The translations under genes were made by a program, and so were the position numbers. A stretch of 10,051 nucleotides of DNA from NCBI GenBank assembly GCA_002428055.1, contig DIZY01000070.1, positions 1 through 10,051 of the forward strand, given 5' to 3'. Positions 1 to 5,635 of this stretch are shown piece after piece. This stretch comes from Helicobacteraceae bacterium UBA6016. GTDB taxonomy: Bacteria > Campylobacterota > Campylobacteria > Campylobacterales > UBA6016. Each line of letters starts with the position of its first letter. Within the stretch, counting starts at the first letter, position 1. The notes under the pieces were generated by a model that saw nothing but the letters and a program-made list of their open reading frames with translations, was not told the origin of the DNA and searched no databases.

Positions 1-442
1 CATAATATGAGAGCATATACTCTACGATGTCGAAGTTTCGCTCATCGGAGTCAAAGCCCAGCTGATGGTTTGCCTCATAGGTATTAAACCCCTCATCTTG
101 GAGCTTGTAAGCATTTACTTTGTTGAGCAGTCCAATGCCTCGCCCCTCTTGTCTGAGGTAAAGCACCATGCCGCAACCCTCTTCGCTTATCTGCTTTAGC
201 GCTATGCCTAGCTGATCTCTGCAGTCGCATCTGAGGCTTCCCAGTGCGTCGCCCGTGAGACACTCCGAGTGTACTCGCACAAGCGGCGTATCGCAATCCA
301 AATTTTGAGTCCGTATAGCAAGATGCTCTTTTTCGCCCTCTCTGAAAGCCTGAATGAGGAAATTGCCAAACTTAGAGGGAAGCTTGGCGGTGTCTGAAAC
401 TTCTACCTTGAAAATCTTAAATCCTTCGCACTTGTCGTTCAA
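1..442 (-). CDS. ribA: GTP cyclohydrolase II (partial, 3' end beyond window)
   Basis: RibA opens the GTP ring to make 2,5-diamino-6-ribosylamino-pyrimidinone phosphate, the first step of riboflavin synthesis in the cytoplasm. The reverse-strand frame has no stop from 460 down to base 1. It shows the zinc site HSECLTGDALGSLRCDC (three Cys), the catalytic stretch LYLRQEGRGIGLLNKVNAYKLQ and the EANHQLGF block. About 138-147 of the usual 190-200 residues are present; the C-terminal TNNPKK part lies outside. The 5' end is unusual because the frame has no early ATG or GTG. The TTG at 442 is the outermost conventional start but has no Shine-Dalgarno. An ATT at 415-413 has AAGGA (426-422) six bases upstream and puts the zinc cysteines at 52/63/65, close to 54/65/67 in E. 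coli RibA. I think 415 is the true start and give 442 only as the outer limit. It is divergent from hemB. Confidence 0.93.
   Translation of the reverse strand, partial: MNDKCEGFKIFKVEVSDTAKLPSKFGNFLIQAFREGEKEHLAIRTQNLDCDTPLVRVHSECLTGDALGSLRCDCRDQLGIALKQISEEGCGMVLYLRQEGRGIGLLNKVNAYKLQDEGFNTYEANHQLGFDSDERNFDIVEYMLSYY
422..426 (-). promoter_or_regulatory. Ribosome binding site that points to an ATT start for ribA
   Basis: AAGGA on the minus strand (426 to 422) is followed by six bases and then ATT at 415-413. It is the only Shine-Dalgarno-like sequence near the 5' end of the ribA frame. The TTG at 442 has AT-rich sequence in front of it and no purine-rich motif. Protein length and family alignment also favour the ATT. 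Confidence 0.5.
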
Positions 443-449
443 TGGGATT

Positions 450-484
450 ATTTTATCTTAGTATGTGTGATTTTCTGATAAAAT
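450..484. promoter_or_regulatory. Back-to-back promoters of ribA and hemB
   Basis: The octamer GATAAAAT occurs on the minus strand at 457-450 and on the plus strand at 477-484, forming an inverted pair 19 bases apart. Each contains a TAAAAT -10 box at a sensible distance from the gene it faces. The hemB copy is preceded by TG, giving an extended -10 form (TGaTAAAAT). No clear -35 boxes are seen, which is normal for Campylobacterota. Predicted transcript starts are near 443 (ribA) and 491 (hemB). A ribA start near 443 would make the TTG at 442 leaderless, which again favours the internal ATT. Confidence 0.5.
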
Positions 485-515
485 CGCCACAACTTCAATA
501 AATAAGGCGTGCATT

Positions 516-1490
516 GTGAGTTTTAAGAGATTTAGAAGAGTCCGTATCAATCCGCAAATCAGAGAGATGTTGACGGAAACTAGGCTATCGGTAAGCGATT
601 TTATATATCCGCTTTTCATCAAGGAGGGCAAAGGAATAAAAAATGAAGTAGCCTCGATGCCGGGCGTATTTCAGATGAGTACGGATGAGGCGATAAAAGA
701 GATAAAAATATGCCAAAGCATGGGCATCAACTCCTTTATACTATTTGGAATTCCCAGCGTCAAAGACTCTATCGGAAGTGACGCTCTTTGCGAACACGGC
801 GTAATAGCCGAGGCGCTAAAGGCTATAAAAGATGCGTGTCCTACGGCGATGATTTCAACAGATCTTTGCTTTTGCGAGTACACCGACCACGGGCATTGCG
901 GCATCTTAAATACGAAGCTTCAGACCGTGGACAATGACGCTACGCTAGAGATATTAGGACGACAAGCTGTCATACACGCAAAACACGGTGTCGATATGAT
1001 TGCGCCTAGCGGTATGATGGACGGTACTATTGAGGCTATAAGAGGCGCTCTCGATGACGCCGGATATTCGCATCTGCCGATTATGGCGTACTCTACTAAG
1101 TTTGCAAGCGCATTTTATGGACCTTTCCGTGATGTAGCGGAGTCTGCGCCTAGTTTTGGGGATAGAAGAAGCTATCAGATGAATCCGGCGAACCGCTTGG
1201 AGGCGATAGATGAGAGCCTTGAAGATGAGGCGCAGGGGGCTGATATATTAATGGTCAAGCCTGCTTTAGCATATCTTGATATAATAAGAGACATTAGGGA
1301 GAGAACCAATCTGCCTATCGCAGCATACAATGTATCCGGCGAGTATTCGATGTTAAAGATGGCCGGCAAAATGGGTCTTATCGACTATGAAAGAGCCATG
1401 ATGGAAACGCTACTCTCGATAAAAAGAGCGGGTGCAGGCATTATAATAACTTACCATGCAAAAGAAGCAGCCGCTATAATAAACGGCTAA
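516..1490 (+). CDS. hemB: Porphobilinogen synthase (delta-aminolevulinic acid dehydratase)
   Basis: HemB condenses two 5-aminolevulinate molecules into porphobilinogen, the second common step of haem synthesis in the cytoplasm. The 324-residue length is normal for the family. The zinc-cysteine cluster is complete in DLCFCEYTDHGHCG (C118, C120, C128). Both Schiff-base lysines are present: K195 in MAYSTKFASAFYGPFRD and K248 in ILMVKPALAYLD. The LEDEAQGAD segment matches the region that carries the allosteric magnesium glutamate in bacterial enzymes. Start is GTG, chosen from AAGG at 504-507 eight bases upstream and from the family N-terminus (FKRFRRxR). It is the first gene of a likely operon with argF, 20 bases downstream. 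The haem product also serves the putative haem-c chemoreceptor two genes on, though that link is only circumstantial. Confidence 0.98.
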   Translation: MSFKRFRRVRINPQIREMLTETRLSVSDFIYPLFIKEGKGIKNEVASMPGVFQMSTDEAIKEIKICQSMGINSFILFGIPSVKDSIGSDALCEHGVIAEALKAIKDACPTAMISTDLCFCEYTDHGHCGILNTKLQTVDNDATLEILGRQAVIHAKHGVDMIAPSGMMDGTIEAIRGALDDAGYSHLPIMAYSTKFASAFYGPFRDVAESAPSFGDRRSYQMNPANRLEAIDESLEDEAQGADILMVKPALAYLDIIRDIRERTNLPIAAYNVSGEYSMLKMAGKMGLIDYERAMMETLLSIKRAGAGIIITYHAKEAAAIING

Positions 1491-1510
1491 ATATATTCAA
1501 GGAATAGCTT

Positions 1511-2434
1511 GTGAGACATTTTCTGAGTCTGAGGGATTTTTCAAAAGAAGAGATTTTGGAGATTATAGACCTTTCTATCCATGTCAAGTGCGATGCAAAA
1601 AAAGGCGAGCATATACCTTATCTTGAGGGCAAGACGCTCGCTATGATATTTGAGAAGAACTCAACCAGAACTAGGGTTAGTTTTGAGGTCGGCATCTATC
1701 AACTCGGCGGGGTAGGACTATTTTTGTCGGGTAAAGACCTTCAGCTTGGGCGGGGCGAGCCCATCAAGGATACGGCGAGAGTCATCAGCTCCATGTGTGA
1801 CATGGTAATGATAAGAACTTACGAGCAAGAAAAAATAGAGGAGTTTGCCAGATACTCAAAAGTGCCGCTTATCAACGGGCTTACAGACCTATATCATCCA
1901 GTTCAGCTGATGGCTGACTATATGACGATGAAAGAGCTCGGCAAAGACAAAGATCCGATAGTGGCATATATCGGAGACGGTAACAATATGGCAAACAGCT
2001 GGTTAAATCTGGCCGCTAAGCTAGGCTTTGAGATAAGAATAGCCGCACCTAAAGGGTATGAGCCGTTAGAGCAGATAGTAAAGCAGGCTAAAGAGTTTGC
2101 CGAAATAAGCGGAGCGAAAATACTTATCACCAATGACCCAAAAGAAGCGGCAATGGGCGCCGATGTGTTGACAACGGATGTGTGGACGAGTATGGGGCAG
2201 GAAGAGGAGTATCAAAAGAGACTCAAAGATTTTGACGGTTTTATTATCGACGAAGCTCTGATGGCTCTTGCTAAAACGAACGCTATATTTTTGCACTGTC
2301 TCCCGGCTCATAGGGGTGAAGAGGTGAGCGAGGGTGTACTGGAAGGGACACAAAGCGTCGTATGGCAAGAGGCTGAAAATAGATTGCACGCTCAAAAGGG
2401 GATAATGGTCTGGCTAGAAAAACATAAAAAATAA
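1511..2434 (+). CDS. argF: Ornithine carbamoyltransferase
   Basis: This enzyme transfers the carbamoyl group from carbamoyl phosphate to ornithine, giving citrulline in arginine synthesis. The 307 residues are full length. Family motifs are intact: STRTR (51-55) for carbamoyl phosphate, HPVQ (129-132), DVWTSMG (223-229, the ornithine-loop SMG signature that separates it from aspartate carbamoyltransferase) and HCLPAHRG (262-269), which includes the catalytic cysteine. Start is GTG with AAGGA at 1499-1503, seven bases away. The short gap to hemB and absence of a terminator suggest co-transcription. From memory, C. jejuni also has argF next to hemB and ribA, so an anabolic role is more likely than the catabolic arginine deiminase pathway; no arcA or arcC is seen here. 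Confidence 0.97.
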   Translation: MRHFLSLRDFSKEEILEIIDLSIHVKCDAKKGEHIPYLEGKTLAMIFEKNSTRTRVSFEVGIYQLGGVGLFLSGKDLQLGRGEPIKDTARVISSMCDMVMIRTYEQEKIEEFARYSKVPLINGLTDLYHPVQLMADYMTMKELGKDKDPIVAYIGDGNNMANSWLNLAAKLGFEIRIAAPKGYEPLEQIVKQAKEFAEISGAKILITNDPKEAAMGADVLTTDVWTSMGQEEEYQKRLKDFDGFIIDEALMALAKTNAIFLHCLPAHRGEEVSEGVLEGTQSVVWQEAENRLHAQKGIMVWLEKHKK

Positions 2435-2458
2435 AATAATTTTTTAAAACTTTTTTGT

Positions 2459-2500
2459 GACTATTTGTAAATAAGCCGATATAATACAAATCAAATAGTC
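2459..2500 (+). promoter_or_regulatory. Promoter of the chemoreceptor gene, framed by a 9-bp inverted repeat
   Basis: A perfect TATAAT lies at 2480-2485, 28 bases before the ATG, with AAGGAG at 2503-2508 as ribosome binding site. GCCGATAT at 2475-2482 overlaps it and resembles the -10 box of the flagellar sigma factor FliA (GCCGATAA), which would suit a chemotaxis gene, but I see no convincing FliA -35. Arms GACTATTTG (2459-2467) and CAAATAGTC (2492-2500) are exact reverse complements on either side of the -10, as expected of an operator covering the promoter. Confidence 0.45.
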
Positions 2501-2513
2501 TAAAGGAGCTGGA

Positions 2514-4373
2514 ATGCCAAGGACAATACAGGGTAAGATACTCTTATTTCTAGTGTCCGGCCTAGGCTTGGCATTGGCGGCTTTGATAGGTTTTATGTCA
2601 TATGGATATAAAGATTTTGCGCAAGAGTCCACAAAAAAGTCACTTCAAATAGCCAGTGAGTCTATATTTCAGACAGTCAGAATGGCTATGAATACGGGCG
2701 ATAGCGCTGAAATTGCCGCAACGCTTAAAAAAGCCCAGACGGTTCCTAGCGTTTTGTCACTACATATATACAAATCCCAATCAGTGATAGATTTTTTCGG
2801 AAAAAATGAAAAAGTATCGATAGAGCCAAATATTGCATCGGTATTTAAGAGTAAAACTCAGCTACTGATTGCTGGTGCAAAAGAGCATGAACAAAGGCTT
2901 TTGAAGCCGTTAATCGCAGATGATAGCTGTCTGAAATGTCATGCTAGCTCCAATATTGGTGATGTCTTGGGCGTTTTGGATGTGACACTTTCTACTAAAG
3001 AGGCAGATGAACAGATAAGTTCCTCGCTCTTTACAATAGCTATTGTTTTGACGCTTTTTTTCACATCGCTTATAGCTGTTTTCGTATTTATTTTTAAACG
3101 AATACTTTTTGAAAAACTTTTTGAGCTTATTAAGACGACTTCAACGCTCAATAGCGCCGACGGCGATCTTTCAAAAAGAATAGAGATGAGCGGTGAAGAT
3201 GAGCTTGCACAAGCATCCAAGCAAACCAATATGTTTTTAGATCAGATACAAAATTTTGTTAAAAATATCAATACGACAATGGGAAAAACAACCTCATCCA
3301 ATAGCTTTATACGCATAGACGAGAGCGCACTCAAGGGTGACTTGCTGACATCGGCAAGATTTGTAAATAAGGCGATAGAGCATCTTGAGCAAAACCACAT
3401 AGTTAATGAGCAAAATGTTCTTGCCAAGGGTTTGTCTTTGTTAAGTTCGGAGCATCTAAACTCTAATTTAAAAGCGGTTCAATCGGATTTAGCCGGCAAT
3501 GCTTCGTCGTTTAAAGATATAAACGAGCATATGAAAGATATTTCAGATGGGTCAAAGGCAAATCTCAAAGTCGTTAAGCAGGTATCGGATACGGCCGGAG
3601 ATCTAAACGAAAATATAGCAAGTATAGACGATTCTCTTGACATGCTCAGTAAAAAATCAGAAGAGATAACTCATGTGGTGGATCTTATCAAGGATATAGC
3701 GGAACAGACAAATCTGCTTGCTCTTAACGCGGCAATAGAAGCGGCAAGGGCAGGGGAGGCCGGAAGGGGCTTTGCCGTTGTAGCTGACGAGGTTAGAAAA
3801 TTGGCGGAGAGGACACAGAAGGCGACAAGTGAAATATCGGTGTCGGTAGGCGCATTGTCGCAAGAGGTCGGCGATATTAAGCAGGCATCCGAAAAAATAA
3901 CCATACTCTCTAATGACACTAGAACGCATATGCAAGAGTTTGAAAACGCACTACAGATGTTCAATCAAAATGCATCCAGCGTGGCCAACGAATCGCTTAG
4001 AATGGAGGGCAAGATGTTTTTGACGCTTGCCAAAATAGACCACATGGTGTTTAAGTCAAATGCCTATGTTTCTATGTCGATGGGTAAGCAGACACAGGAG
4101 TTTGGTTCGCATATCGGATGTCGTCTGGGTAAATGGTATACCGGGGACGGAAAAGCTAGATTTGGCTACACAAAGAGTTTTGCTGCGCTTGAGGCTCCGC
4201 ACAAGAGAGTCCACGATAGTGTTATCGGCTCTATTGCTATGCTACAAAAAGGAGAAGCTATCTCTAAAAAAGAGGAGATACTTCAAAGTTTTAGCAAAAT
4301 GGAAGAGGCGAGCAACGAGCTTTTCGGGCTTATGGAGGTTATGCTTGCAGAATATGAAAATGCAGTAAAATAG
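2514..4373 (+). CDS. Methyl-accepting chemotaxis protein with periplasmic haem-c motif and C-terminal CZB domain
   Basis: A 619-residue chemoreceptor of the inner membrane that should control CheA/CheW and swimming. Order of parts: TM1 (about 9-31), periplasmic domain (32-171) ending with CLKCH (139-143), TM2 (about 172-195), HAMP (about 196-250), linker helices, and the signalling hairpin with tip EQTNLLALNAAIEAARAGEAGRGFAVVADEVRKLAERT-type sequence (397-434). At the C-terminus is a chemoreceptor zinc-binding (CZB) domain with H510, C536 in GCRLGKWY, H563 and H567. CxxCH in an exported domain is the covalent haem-c attachment signature; the GDVLGVLDVTLS stretch after it resembles Tll0287-like/DUF3365 haem sensors. 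Ligand is not determined; redox, oxygen, NO or CO via haem and zinc or oxidants via CZB are possible. No CheR-binding pentapeptide at the end. Transcribed from its own promoter; start supported by AAGGAG. Confidence 0.96.
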   Translation: MPRTIQGKILLFLVSGLGLALAALIGFMSYGYKDFAQESTKKSLQIASESIFQTVRMAMNTGDSAEIAATLKKAQTVPSVLSLHIYKSQSVIDFFGKNEKVSIEPNIASVFKSKTQLLIAGAKEHEQRLLKPLIADDSCLKCHASSNIGDVLGVLDVTLSTKEADEQISSSLFTIAIVLTLFFTSLIAVFVFIFKRILFEKLFELIKTTSTLNSADGDLSKRIEMSGEDELAQASKQTNMFLDQIQNFVKNINTTMGKTTSSNSFIRIDESALKGDLLTSARFVNKAIEHLEQNHIVNEQNVLAKGLSLLSSEHLNSNLKAVQSDLAGNASSFKDINEHMKDISDGSKANLKVVKQVSDTAGDLNENIASIDDSLDMLSKKSEEITHVVDLIKDIAEQTNLLALNAAIEAARAGEAGRGFAVVADEVRKLAERTQKATSEISVSVGALSQEVGDIKQASEKITILSNDTRTHMQEFENALQMFNQNASSVANESLRMEGKMFLTLAKIDHMVFKSNAYVSMSMGKQTQEFGSHIGCRLGKWYTGDGKARFGYTKSFAALEAPHKRVHDSVIGSIAMLQKGEAISKKEEILQSFSKMEEASNELFGLMEVMLAEYENAVK

Positions 4374-4446
4374 TGTTTTAAAGGTCACAAAAAAACAACT
4401 TTTTTCTAATAAACTTTTTTAAATTAAAAAGAACGGAACTTGTGCA

Positions 4447-4782
4447 ATGCAAGATATGAAACTTTTAAATATCGGTAAAGTTTGTGCTATGCTGATGCTG
4501 GATAAGGATAGTGTTAAAAGCCTATTAAGAAAGTTTCAAGCAATGCTTCCGGAGATGATAGAAGAGATAAAAACCGCCGTAGAGTCGAAAGATACGGAGT
4601 TAGTAAAAAGACTTGGACACAAGCTCAAAGGCACTGCCGGAAATTTTCGCATTGACGAGCTGCAAGAGATAAGCGGCGAAATAAACAAACTCAAATCTTG
4701 CGATGAAGAAGCACACTCTCTTATATTACGGCTCGAAGATTGCGTTCAAAGGCTTATTGCAGAGATAAGAGAGAGTTGTTAG
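4447..4782 (+). CDS. Free-standing Hpt (histidine phosphotransfer) domain protein
   Basis: A 111-residue, all-helical, soluble protein with no signal peptide. LGHKLKGTAGNFRI (57-69) is the Hpt active-site motif, with H58 as the predicted phospho-accepting histidine followed by the typical LKG and a glycine at the right spacing. Such proteins shuttle phosphate between receiver domains in a multistep relay and have no kinase activity of their own. It lies 73 bases after the chemoreceptor on the same strand and ends convergently with the M15 peptidase gene. No hybrid kinase is in view, so the donor and acceptor are unknown; the single-domain receiver at 9421 or the receiver of a CheA are candidates by inference only. 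The start at 4447 has GGA at 4435-4437; a second in-frame ATG at 4456 is possible. Confidence 0.86.
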   Translation: MQDMKLLNIGKVCAMLMLDKDSVKSLLRKFQAMLPEMIEEIKTAVESKDTELVKRLGHKLKGTAGNFRIDELQEISGEINKLKSCDEEAHSLILRLEDCVQRLIAEIRESC

Positions 4783-4791
4783 CTGTTTAAA

Positions 4792-5424
4792 TTAAAGATT
4801 TAACATCCTAAAATCATTTTTATCATCAACTATCCATTGCCTTTTGTCGCCTGTGTCTAGATGTATAAAATTTTTCATCGGATAAAAACCGACTCCGCCT
4901 TTTGCCATAATAACACCCAAATACCCGACAAGTGAAGCGTCTAGCCCCTCTATCGATATATCAATCGCTTTGCCTTTTGTATGGAACGAGTTTTTCGCTG
5001 CCCCTTCGGTGTTTGCGTTTGTCTTTTGGGAGCGATACCCGCTGTTGACATTTATCGGTTTTCTGATGTTAAAGCTAAGAAGCGTATTTTGGATTTTGTA
5101 GGCAATATTCAGCAAATTTGCATCGATAGGCACAGCTTCGTTTCCGCCCCTTAAATCTCTCATTAGCCAGCAAAACTTCTTGTACGCCTCAAAGTTGTAT
5201 TTGCCGTTTGCGAAAAAGACCTCTTTGAACTGCTCTCCACTGTCTCGCCTTGTTAGCCATATAAATCTTTCGCCACCATCGTCTTTTATGACCTCAGATT
5301 CACTTTTGGGCTCTTCTTTTTGTAGTTTTGACAAAACCTTTGAGAGTTCAAAAGCGTTTGAAAACTCCGGCAATAGCAGTGCCGATACGCCTGTTGCAGC
5401 TATTAAAAAATCTCTTCTATTCAT
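4792..5424 (-). CDS. Tat-exported M15 family peptidase, YcbK/MepK-like (DUF882)
   Basis: A 210-residue exported protein, likely a zinc metallopeptidase cutting peptide cross-links in peptidoglycan, as E. coli MepK (YcbK) does. The N-terminus MNRRDFLIAATGVSALLLP is a twin-arginine signal, followed by a hydrophobic stretch and a cleavage region around SNAFE (22-26). The catalytic domain (about 90-195) has SGYRS (128-132), the zinc pair H148 and D155 in SFHTKGKAIDI, and H188 in FIHLD. The linker 33-65 is charged and probably flexible. AAGG stands five to six bases before the ATG on the minus strand. It is divergent from the solute-binding protein gene and overlaps neither neighbour; nine bases separate its stop from that of the Hpt gene. 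Substrate specificity (3-3 versus 4-3 cross-links) cannot be read from the sequence. Confidence 0.86.
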   Translation of the reverse strand: MNRRDFLIAATGVSALLLPEFSNAFELSKVLSKLQKEEPKSESEVIKDDGGERFIWLTRRDSGEQFKEVFFANGKYNFEAYKKFCWLMRDLRGGNEAVPIDANLLNIAYKIQNTLLSFNIRKPINVNSGYRSQKTNANTEGAAKNSFHTKGKAIDISIEGLDASLVGYLGVIMAKGGVGFYPMKNFIHLDTGDKRQWIVDDKNDFRMLNL

Positions 5425-5439
5425 ATCTACCTTTCGCTA

Positions 5440-5455
5440 CAGTCATCTATGACTG
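5440..5455. repeat. Short inverted repeat in the leader of the M15 peptidase gene
   Basis: CAGTCAT and ATGACTG are exact reverse complements separated by two bases. As RNA on the minus strand this can form a six-base-pair stem with a four-base loop, ending about 15 bases before the peptidase ATG and just before its AAGG. It could be a protein-binding site in DNA or a small hairpin affecting translation. The heptamer TGACTGA of its right arm (5450-5456) recurs at 5554-5560. Confidence 0.4.
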
Positions 5456-5493
5456 ACAACTGTTCTAACCATGAAGGATAATCGACAAAAACG

Positions 5494-5518
5494 GAGTATA
5501 TTTTATGTAAATATACTC
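5494..5518. promoter_or_regulatory. 25-bp palindrome between divergent genes, candidate operator
   Basis: Arms GAGTATATTT (5494-5503) and AAATATACTC (5509-5518) are perfect 10-bp reverse complements around a five-base centre. No T-run follows, so a terminator is unlikely. It lies 70 bases before the M15 peptidase start and 118 before the solute-binding protein start. On the minus strand it contains TAAAAT (5505-5500) and on the plus strand TATACT (5512-5517), both possible -10 boxes. A regulator bound here could control both directions. Confidence 0.5.
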
Positions 5519-5570
5519 TAAATAAGCAATTACGGTTCCCCTATTGTACGGCGTGACTGAAAAACCACTT

Positions 5571-5606
5571 TTTAGAGTCTAAACCAAATGCAAAAAATGA
5601 TACATT
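5571..5606 (+). promoter_or_regulatory. Likely promoter of the binding protein-kinase-porin-receiver operon with a 13-bp palindrome
   Basis: TGaTACATT (5598-5606) resembles an extended -10 box, predicting a transcript start near 5613 and a short leader with AAGG at 5625-5628 before the ATG at 5636. TTTAGAGTCTAAA (5571-5583) is a perfect palindrome around a single central base and sits where a -35 box would be, a usual place for a regulator to bind. The -10 match is only moderate. Confidence 0.35.
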
Positions 5607-5635
5607 AACGAAAAAAATAACAAAAAGGTTTTGGT

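Noticed and set aside
443..515. Possible FMN riboswitch or other leader ahead of ribA
   Set aside because: The space is far too short for the six-stem FMN aptamer and none of its conserved blocks is present.
2435..2458. Terminator after argF
   Set aside because: A- and T-runs are present but no GC-containing stem; any pairing is AT-only and weak.
4060..4368. Open frame inside the chemoreceptor gene in another frame
   Set aside because: Fully covered by the CZB coding region, which shows clear domain conservation; the alternative product resembles nothing.
4389..4428. Terminator after the chemoreceptor gene (A-run followed by T-runs)
   Set aside because: Stem would be A:T only, with no GC base pairs; cannot be supported without transcript ends.
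4456..4782. Shorter Hpt protein starting at the second ATG
   Set aside because: Possible, but GGA at 4435-4437 is better placed for the ATG at 4447; the Hpt domain is unaffected either way.
4783..4806. Bidirectional terminator between the convergent Hpt and M15 genes
   Set aside because: Only an imperfect AT-only symmetry around TTAAAT/ATTTAA, too weak to call.
5471..5521. Sixteen-codon open frame beginning MKDNRQKR in the divergent intergenic region
   Set aside because: No ribosome binding site, very short, and it runs through the palindrome at 5494-5518, which explains the sequence better.
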